From a bacterium (GTDB taxonomy: Bacteria; Cyanobacteriota; Vampirovibrionia; Gastranaerophilales; Gastranaerophilaceae): a stretch of 5,511 nucleotides of DNA. Both the position numbers and the translations under genes were made by a program. This document shows, piece by piece, positions 1-4,249 of the stretch (position 1 is the stretch's first letter; each line of letters starts with the position of its first letter). The stretch is from assembly GCA_024408905.1 (NCBI GenBank), contig JAKSUP010000108.1, positions 1 through 5,511 of the forward strand. Reading direction: 5' to 3'. Below the pieces are notes generated by a model. The model did not search any database and was not told the DNA's origin. It was given only the letters and a program-made list of their open reading frames with translations.

Positions 1-12
1 AACTAAAATTTT

Positions 13-47
13 AAAAGAGGGGATGATTTTTATAATTATCCTCTTTT
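13..47 (+). terminator. Rho-independent terminator, possibly bidirectional
   Basis: AAAAGAGG (13-20) pairs perfectly with CCTCTTTT (40-47). After a two-G bulge (21-22) the stem continues with 23-28 against 34-39, including one G-T wobble, leaving a loop of about 5 nt (29-33). On the plus strand the T-run at 44-49 follows the G/C part of the stem, so it can end a rightward gene lying outside the window. The leftward XRE gene stops at 112 and reads into the same hairpin. Its downstream side is only TTTTAAAATTTT, so termination in that direction should be weaker. Confidence 0.75.
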
Positions 48-64
48 TTATTCTGTTACAGAAT

Positions 65-97
65 TTACATAATAAATATTATGTAATTAATTACATA
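65..97. repeat. Two overlapping TTACAT/ATGTAA palindromes, candidate operator
   Basis: TTACATAATA (65-74) and TATTATGTAA (77-86) form a perfect 10-bp inverted repeat around an AA spacer. A second perfect 18-bp palindrome (80-97) shares its left half-site ATGTAA (81-86) with the first. Three half-sites thus alternate in orientation at 65-70, 81-86 and 91-96. The cluster lies between the stop codon of the XRE gene and the terminator. The same hexamer recurs in the region upstream of that gene. Binding by the XRE protein is inferred from proximity only; a purely structural role in this AT-rich gap is also possible. Confidence 0.55.
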
Positions 98-111
98 TAA
101 AAACTGTTTGA

Positions 112-351
112 TTACAACTTTTCACTTACAAGTTCTGATAAAGGTATCTTAAAACTCATAGTGAGTTTTACATATTTCGACCAAGCTAACCCATAAGCAA
201 TCCCTTTTTCTATTTTTTGAATATATTCTTTTCTAATCCCTGTTTTTTGTGCCAATTCCTCTACGCTCCAGCCCTTTAATTCTCGTTCTTCTTTGACTCT
301 TTTACCGATTAGTTTAAAAATATCTTTTTGACCTTTACTTAATTTTTTCAT
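112..351 (-). CDS. Small XRE-family helix-turn-helix transcriptional regulator
   Basis: This 79-residue protein is essentially a single Cro/CI-type (HTH_3) DNA-binding domain. Residues 12-31 (FKLIGKRVKEERELKGWSVE) form helix 1 and lead into the HTH. SVEELAQKTG (about 29-38) is helix 2, and IRKEYIQKIEKG (39-50) is the recognition helix with the usual I-x-x-IEKG ending. Helices 4-5 follow (YVKLTMSFKIPLSEL). There is no separate effector or peptidase domain, so it is probably a dimeric local repressor. The start is supported by AAAGG (minus strand, 359-363) 7 nt upstream. It is divergent from the AbrB-like gene at 449 and has its own predicted promoter overlapped by an ATGTAAA box, which suggests autoregulation. 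An antitoxin role is possible, but no toxin gene is visible. Confidence 0.87.
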   Translation of the reverse strand: MKKLSKGQKDIFKLIGKRVKEERELKGWSVEELAQKTGIRKEYIQKIEKGIAYGLAWSKYVKLTMSFKIPLSELVSEKL

Positions 352-367
352 GTTTCAACCTTTCATA

Positions 368-429
368 TACATTACATACACAAAGTATAGTATATTTGCA
401 AAGATAGATAATGTAAAGTAAATGTAAAG
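368..429. promoter_or_regulatory. Cluster of TACAT/ATGTAA boxes in the divergent control region
   Basis: TACAT occurs twice back to back (368-372 and 373-377, the second within TTACAT 372-377). AATGTAAAG occurs as a direct repeat at 410-418 and 421-429, with an 11-bp period close to one helical turn. The two pairs face each other across the predicted minus-strand promoter of the XRE gene. The hexamer is the same as in the palindromes at 65-97. I saw no convincing plus-strand promoter here for the gene at 449; GATAAT at 407-412 is the best -10 but lacks a matching -35. Confidence 0.5.
389..417 (-). promoter_or_regulatory. Promoter of the XRE regulator gene (minus strand)
   Basis: Read on the minus strand, TTTACA (412-417) is a good -35 and TATACT (389-394) a good -10, separated by exactly 17 bp. 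Transcription would start near 382, giving a leader of about 30 nt before the ATG at 351. The -35 is contained in the ATGTAAA box at 411-417, so a protein bound there should block RNA polymerase. Confidence 0.6.
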
Positions 430-448
430 ACATATTTAAGGTTAAATT

Positions 449-610
449 ATGAAAAAGAAGTTATATAAGAGTGGCAATGCTTGGGTTTTATTGATGCAAA
501 AACCCATTTTAGAGCTTTTAGACATCAATCCTGAAGAAGATGAACTTGAATTAGAAGTCGAGGGCAAAGTTTTAAAAGTCAAAAAAGCAGAAGATAATAA
601 AAAAGCTTAG
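449..610 (+). CDS. AbrB/MazE/SpoVT-like small DNA-binding protein
   Basis: The frame encodes 53 residues, from MKKKLYKSGNAWVLLM to a Lys-rich tail ending KKA, with stop TAG at 608-610. KLYKSGNAWVLLMQKPILEL (4-23) followed by LLDINP and an acidic stretch, then the beta strands LELEVEGKVLKVKK (33-46), match the swapped-hairpin AbrB fold, whose family pattern is K-x-GNSW-x-x-x-(I/L)-P-K-x-(I/L)-L-x-x-L-x-I. The usual I-P before the Lys is replaced by M-Q. Such proteins are dimeric DNA binders, often antitoxins (MazE, VapB) or stand-alone regulators. No toxin follows, since the next gene is panB behind its own promoter. AAGG at 438-441 lies 7 nt before the ATG. It is divergent from the XRE gene, so the two may share regulation. 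The family call is firm; the role is unknown. Confidence 0.85.
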   Translation: MKKKLYKSGNAWVLLMQKPILELLDINPEEDELELEVEGKVLKVKKAEDNKKA

Positions 611-625
611 AATTATTAATTTTAC

Positions 626-660
626 TTTGAATTATCGTTATATTTTTGCTATAATTCAAA
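626..660. repeat. Perfect 10-bp inverted repeat over the panB promoter
   Basis: TTTGAATTAT (626-635) is the exact reverse complement of ATAATTCAAA (651-660), with 15 bp between them. One arm covers the -35 and the other the -10. It could be an operator. As RNA it could form an AT-only stem for the end of the gene at 449, but no T-run follows, so a terminator is unlikely. Arm centres are 25 bp apart, roughly two and a half helical turns. Confidence 0.5.
627..655 (+). promoter_or_regulatory. Promoter of the panB-panC operon
   Basis: TTGAAT (627-632) is the -35 and TATAAT (650-655) a perfect -10, with a 17-bp spacer. TGC immediately upstream of the -10 (647-649) adds an extended -10 element. 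Transcription should begin near 662, giving a leader of about 27 nt to the ATG at 689. This is the strongest sigma-70-type promoter in the window. Confidence 0.8.
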
Positions 661-688
661 AGGATATTTTGTATTAAAAAGGCTTTAT

Positions 689-1486
689 ATGGCAAAAAAG
701 AATATAGGTATATTTCAAAGATTAAAAAATAATTCTGAAAAAATAGTTATGACAACGGCTTATGACTATTCAACAGCAAAAGTTCTTGAAGAAGCTGATA
801 TTGACGGAATTTTAGTTGGCGATTCTTTGGCTCAAGTAGCTTTAGGGTATGAAAATACCTATAATATAACAATAGATGAGATGCTTATTTTTATAAAAGC
901 AGTTGCAAAAGGTGCTAAAAATTCTTTTATAATCGGCGACATGCCTTTTATGAGTTACAACTTGTCCATCGAACAAGGTTTGGAAAATGCAGGTAAAATG
1001 ATATCTTCCGGTGCAAACGCAGTTAAACTTGAAGGGTGTAATGAATATATTCTCAATTTGGTAAAGCGTTGTGTTGAATCGGGGATTCCTGTTCTGGGGC
1101 ATTTAGGGTTAACTCCTCAATCATTGAATTTAATTGGCGGGCATAAAATTCAAGGAAAAACAAAAGAAGCTGTGGAAAAGATTTTGGAATGTGCAAAAAA
1201 ACTTGAAGAAGCAGGTGCTTTTGCTGTTGTGTTAGAACTTATGCCTACAGAAAGCGCTGAATACATAACAAAAAATTTGAGTATTCCGACAATTGGAATC
1301 GGTGCAGGTGTAAATTGTGATGGACAAATCGTTGTTTCTGATGATATTTTAGGTAAATATACGGATTTTGAACCAAAGTTTATTAAAAAATTTGCAAATT
1401 TACATGATGTAGTTTTAGAAGGGATAAAAGAATATAAAGAGGCTGTTAAAAATAAAACTTTCCCTTCAAAAGAACATTCATTTTAA
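689..1486 (+). CDS. panB: 3-methyl-2-oxobutanoate hydroxymethyltransferase (ketopantoate hydroxymethyltransferase)
   Basis: PanB transfers a one-carbon unit from 5,10-methylene-tetrahydrofolate to 2-oxoisovalerate to make ketopantoate, the first committed step of pantothenate and CoA synthesis, in the cytoplasm. The 265-residue length is normal for this TIM-barrel family. Visible family features are TTAYDY (22-27), VGDSLA with Mg ligand Asp45, GDMPFMSY with Asp84, AVKLEG with Lys113 and Glu115, GHLGLTPQ with His138, and ELMP with the catalytic-type Glu183. The closing signature IGIGAG..CDGQIVVSDDILG spans 202-222. Gln49 replaces the Met/Asn I expect after GDSLG/A. AAAAAGG (676-682) lies 6 nt before the ATG. 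It is the first gene of a likely operon, 28 bp ahead of panC, under the promoter at 627-655. Confidence 0.97.
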   Translation: MAKKNIGIFQRLKNNSEKIVMTTAYDYSTAKVLEEADIDGILVGDSLAQVALGYENTYNITIDEMLIFIKAVAKGAKNSFIIGDMPFMSYNLSIEQGLENAGKMISSGANAVKLEGCNEYILNLVKRCVESGIPVLGHLGLTPQSLNLIGGHKIQGKTKEAVEKILECAKKLEEAGAFAVVLELMPTESAEYITKNLSIPTIGIGAGVNCDGQIVVSDDILGKYTDFEPKFIKKFANLHDVVLEGIKEYKEAVKNKTFPSKEHSF

Positions 1487-1514
1487 TAACAAACAAATGG
1501 GGATGGAGTAAAAA

Positions 1515-2375
1515 ATGCTTTTAAATAAAATTGAGGATGTAAGAAAACAGGTTGCAGAATGGAAAAAACAAGGACTCAAAATTGGTCTTGTTCCGACGAT
1601 GGGAGCTTTGCACGAAGGTCATTTGAGTTTAATAAAAAAAGCTAAAGCAAATTGCGACAAAGTTGTCGTGTCTGTTTTTGTTAACCCTATTCAATTTGGG
1701 CCTTCTGAAGATTTTGATAAATATCCAAGGACACTGGATGCTGATACAAAACTATGTGACACAGAAAGTGTAGATATAGTTTTTGCACCTGCTCCTGCCG
1801 AAATGTACGGCGAGGGACAAAGGCTCTCAAATGATACTCTAACCTACGTATGTCCACCGTTTTTCTATGTAAATAAATTATGTGGAAAATCACGCGTCGG
1901 ACATTTTGATGGTGTTTGTACAGTTGTAATGAAATTGTTTAATATAGTTCAGCCTGATTGTGCGTTTTTTGGACAGAAAGATGCGCAACAAGTTATTATT
2001 ATCAAAAAAATGGTTAAGGATTTGAATGTCCCGATTGAAATTACTCAATGCCCAATTGTTCGTGAAAGTTCAGGTCTTGCGTTGAGTTCAAGAAACAAAT
2101 ATTTGTCAGAAGAAGGTAAAAAAGATGCACTTGCTTTGAGCAAAGTATTGAATAATATTAAAGCTTGCTATCAAAAAGGAATAACAGATGTTTCTGCCTT
2201 AAAAGAAACTGCATATTCATTCTTAACTGATAAACACGATTTGGAATACCTTGAATTTGTTGATAAAACAACTTTGGAAGATAAGGAAAAAGCTGACAGA
2301 GAAACTCTTGTATTAGTAGCTTGCAGGGTAGAAAATGTGCGTTTAATAGATAATATTTACATAGAGGAAAATTAA
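1515..2375 (+). CDS. panC: Pantoate--beta-alanine ligase (pantothenate synthetase)
   Basis: PanC joins pantoate and beta-alanine using ATP, through a pantoyl-adenylate, to give pantothenate in the cytoplasm. The 286 residues fit the stand-alone enzyme. The nucleotidyltransferase HIGH motif is HEGH (33-36) within VPTMGALHEGHLSL. SVFVNPIQFGPSEDFDKYPR (53-72) holds the pantoate-binding Gln60. GKSRVGHFDGV (124-134), FGQKDAQQ (152-159) and the KMSKS-like region VRESSGLALSSRNKYL (182-197) follow. The segment at 104-121 before LCGKSR is slightly longer than in the enzymes I recall. GGAG (1505-1508) lies 6 nt before the ATG. It has no C-terminal cytidylate kinase domain, unlike the fused protein typical of photosynthetic cyanobacteria. 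The gene ends in TAATG, overlapping the next start by one base. No panD (beta-alanine supply) or panE is in the window. Confidence 0.97.
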   Translation: MLLNKIEDVRKQVAEWKKQGLKIGLVPTMGALHEGHLSLIKKAKANCDKVVVSVFVNPIQFGPSEDFDKYPRTLDADTKLCDTESVDIVFAPAPAEMYGEGQRLSNDTLTYVCPPFFYVNKLCGKSRVGHFDGVCTVVMKLFNIVQPDCAFFGQKDAQQVIIIKKMVKDLNVPIEITQCPIVRESSGLALSSRNKYLSEEGKKDALALSKVLNNIKACYQKGITDVSALKETAYSFLTDKHDLEYLEFVDKTTLEDKEKADRETLVLVACRVENVRLIDNIYIEEN

Positions 2376-3238
2376 TGAATAAATTTATATTAAAATTATT
2401 CGATAATATAAAGTATTTATTTGAATTTGGCCAAATTGTTATGCTTTTTGGCATTTTAATCCTTTTATTATATTGGATACAAAATCTTATAAGTGCGCAT
2501 TGGGCTTGGATGAAATTTTTCACTCCCGTATTAGTATCTTTGGTGGATACGGGAAAATCCATTTGGGACGGTAGTATTAATTTGTTTGGCGCAGTATTTG
2601 AGTATAAATATTTTGTCGCTTTAATTATTCTGTTTGTTTGTATGTATGTCTTTAAAATTTTATTACAACTAAATAATTGTCTAAGAAATTTTTATATAGA
2701 TAAAAGACTTGAATACAAAAAACATGAAGAAAAAAAATTTAATAATATGCTTGAGCAAAATAATACTAACGAATTAAAAAAAATGAAAAAATACTATGTG
2801 TATATAGTTACTTCTCCGAAGAAGATTAATTATTTAGCTGATGCTATAAATATGGATGAACAAAACAAAATTATGAATAAATTTTTAATTCAACAATTCG
2901 GATTTCAGCCACAAAAGGTAGAGCAAGGATTTTTATACGAATTTTCTGATTTTGAAAAAATAGATGATACCGTAGGAGTATTATTTAGGGTAATCAAGTC
3001 AACTGCACCTATAGATTATAATATATGCATAGATATTGCAAATAACCGACTTGAGGCTTCAATTAACAGACTCTTATATATATCAAGCTTACAACAACAA
3101 AATAAAATTGTAATAACATCAGAAGGTGTGTGGAGATACAACGGAAATGTTGTAAAAAAATATAACACCTCACAAATAGGTTTATTCAAAAAGAATAATG
3201 ATACTTATGAATTGCATGAGTTTCTTGAAAATGAATAA
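2375..3238 (+). CDS. Two-helix membrane protein of unknown function with a soluble C-terminal domain
   Basis: I do not recognise this 287-residue protein. Two clear hydrophobic helices lie at about 19-40 (IVMLFGILILLLYWI core) and 77-99 (FVALIILFVCMYVF core), separated by an aromatic-rich loop (41-76, WAW at 43-45). A charged, Lys/Glu-rich, probably helical linker follows (102-138), then a soluble domain (139-287) likely in the cytoplasm. That domain begins with a strand (YYVYIVTS) and contains GFLYEFSDFEKIDDTVGVLF (185-204), IDYNICIDI (213-221) and INRLLYISSLQQQNKIVITS (230-249). The order of these elements resembles a degenerate class III nucleotide-cyclase or related domain, but catalytic Asp residues are not evident. 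The start overlaps the panC stop by one base, and GAGGA at 2364-2368 supplies a ribosome site, so it is translationally coupled to panC. A role in pantothenate metabolism cannot be assumed. Confidence 0.85.
   Translation: MNKFILKLFDNIKYLFEFGQIVMLFGILILLLYWIQNLISAHWAWMKFFTPVLVSLVDTGKSIWDGSINLFGAVFEYKYFVALIILFVCMYVFKILLQLNNCLRNFYIDKRLEYKKHEEKKFNNMLEQNNTNELKKMKKYYVYIVTSPKKINYLADAINMDEQNKIMNKFLIQQFGFQPQKVEQGFLYEFSDFEKIDDTVGVLFRVIKSTAPIDYNICIDIANNRLEASINRLLYISSLQQQNKIVITSEGVWRYNGNVVKKYNTSQIGLFKKNNDTYELHEFLENE
2524..2554 (+). repeat. 8-bp inverted repeat inside the membrane protein gene
   Basis: TCCCGTAT (2524-2531) and ATACGGGA (2547-2554) are perfect reverse complements around a 15-nt loop. The arms are clearly richer in G/C than the surrounding gene and could form a hairpin in the mRNA about 150 nt after the start codon. 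No T-run follows, so it is not a terminator. Confidence 0.4.
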
Positions 3239-3244
3239 ATAAAC

Positions 3245-3273
3245 TTGTTTGGGAACATTTTTTAAAGTACAAT
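3245..3273 (+). promoter_or_regulatory. Likely dapA promoter
   Basis: TTGTTT (3245-3250) and TACAAT (3268-3273) are spaced by 17 bp. The -10 is one mismatch from consensus; the -35 keeps only TTG. Transcription would start near 3280 and leave a leader of about 20 nt, too short for a lysine riboswitch. It suggests dapA can be expressed apart from the pan genes. Confidence 0.5.
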
Positions 3274-3288
3274 AAAAAAGTACAATAA
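3264..3288 (+). repeat. 12-bp tandem repeat in the dapA leader
   Basis: AAAGTACAATAA occurs at 3264-3275 and again at 3277-3288, a 13-bp period. The first copy holds the predicted -10 TACAAT; the second holds an identical TACAAT (3281-3286) and runs into the Shine-Dalgarno AAGGAG (3287-3292), which sits 7 nt before the dapA ATG. It may be a simple slippage duplication or a repeated binding site. Confidence 0.5.
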
Positions 3289-3299
3289 GGAGTATAAAA

Positions 3300-4178
3300 A
3301 TGAGATATGATGCAGGCGAAGTTATCACAGCAATGGTAACACCTTTTAATGAGAAAAGAGAAGTTGATTATGAAAAGGTAGAGACGCTTGCTCATCAACT
3401 TATACATACAGGTTCTGATGCAATTATTGTAACAGGTACATCAGGAGAATCTCCTACTTTGACTTTTGATGAAGAAATTGAAATTTTATGCAGTGCTAAG
3501 CGTGCTGTAGCAAATGCAGGTAAAGTCATTATGGGAACAGGTTCAAATTCAACAGAAACTGCAGTTATGATGTCAAAACGTGCTGAAAAAGAAGGCGCTG
3601 ACGGTATATTATCAGTTGTTCCTTATTATAATAAACCAAGTCAAAGTGGCATGATTGAACATTTTTCTGCTGTAGCTGAGGCAGTAGATTTGCCGATAAT
3701 TTTATATAATATTCCGTCAAGAACAGGTGTTACAATGGCTCCTGAAACAATTAAAACTTTAGCAAGAAAATATGAGAATATTGTTGCATTGAAACAAAGC
3801 TATGGCGATATGGACGCTGTAACTGAGATTAAAAGTATTTGTCCAAGTGACTTTGCTATATATTCAGGTGATGATAGTTTAACATTACCGATGCTTTCAT
3901 TGGGTGCGCATGGCGTAGTTTCTGTAGCGTCACACTTATTTGGAAAAGAAATTAAATCAATGATTAGAAACTTTAAAACGGGGGATGTTATGACTGCTAA
4001 AAATATGCATTTAAAATTATATCCTATTTTTAAAAAATTATTTATGGCGCCAAACCCTGTCCCTGTAAAAGCAGCACTAGCATATAAAGAAATCATTGAA
4101 GACTACGTAAGACGACCTTTGGTTGAACTTACTAAAGCAGAAAAAGCAGAATTAATCTTTGTTCTTGATTCTATTTAG
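3300..4178 (+). CDS. dapA: 4-hydroxy-tetrahydrodipicolinate synthase
   Basis: DapA condenses pyruvate with aspartate-4-semialdehyde, the first step of the branch leading to diaminopimelate (cell wall) and lysine. The 292-residue length is standard for this cytoplasmic TIM-barrel lyase. AMVTPF (11-16) is the N-terminal signature. GTSGESPTL (46-54) carries the pyruvate-loop Thr47 and Ser48, where most enzymes have Thr-Thr. VVPYYNKP (106-113) holds Tyr110 of the proton relay, LYNIPSRTG (135-143) holds Tyr136 and Arg141, and Lys165 in IVALKQS (161-167) is the Schiff-base lysine. KQSYGD replaces the common KEASGD. YSGDDSLTLP (188-197) and GVVSVASHL (205-213) resemble cyanobacterial DapA. The AAGGAG site is near ideal. 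It lies 61 bp after the membrane protein gene, with its own probable promoter, and 71 bp before secD. Confidence 0.97.
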   Translation: MRYDAGEVITAMVTPFNEKREVDYEKVETLAHQLIHTGSDAIIVTGTSGESPTLTFDEEIEILCSAKRAVANAGKVIMGTGSNSTETAVMMSKRAEKEGADGILSVVPYYNKPSQSGMIEHFSAVAEAVDLPIILYNIPSRTGVTMAPETIKTLARKYENIVALKQSYGDMDAVTEIKSICPSDFAIYSGDDSLTLPMLSLGAHGVVSVASHLFGKEIKSMIRNFKTGDVMTAKNMHLKLYPIFKKLFMAPNPVPVKAALAYKEIIEDYVRRPLVELTKAEKAELIFVLDSI

Positions 4179-4249
4179 ACAACAAGGGAAGATTGTATTC
4201 TATTTTTTTGGTAAAATTAAATTAACACAAAGGTAAAAGGGGTATATAA

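Noticed and set aside
168..173. TTACAT inside the XRE coding sequence as another operator half-site
   Set aside because: It is single, without a partner, and the hexamer occurs at a low background rate in other genes of the window.
3246..3263. TGTT-TGGG-AACA hairpin followed by six T as a terminator after the membrane protein gene
   Set aside because: The stem is only 4 bp and mostly A/T, and it overlaps the predicted dapA -35; too weak to call.
3239..3299. Lysine riboswitch in front of dapA
   Set aside because: The gap is 61 bp and the predicted leader about 20 nt, far too short for an L-box.
3800..4096. 98-codon minus-strand reading frame inside dapA
   Set aside because: Antisense to a highly conserved gene, with no family resemblance or ribosome site; the same applies to the other antisense frames inside panB, panC, the membrane protein gene and secD.
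4182..4209. ACAA/TTGT stem plus seven T as a terminator after dapA
   Set aside because: Four base pairs with a 7-nt loop, and the T-run starts 6 nt after the stem; not a credible intrinsic terminator.
4193..4221. secD promoter from TTGTAT with ATTAAA or TAAAAT
   Set aside because: At 17-bp spacing the -10 is poor, and the better TAAAAT gives only 13 bp; secD may be read from dapA.
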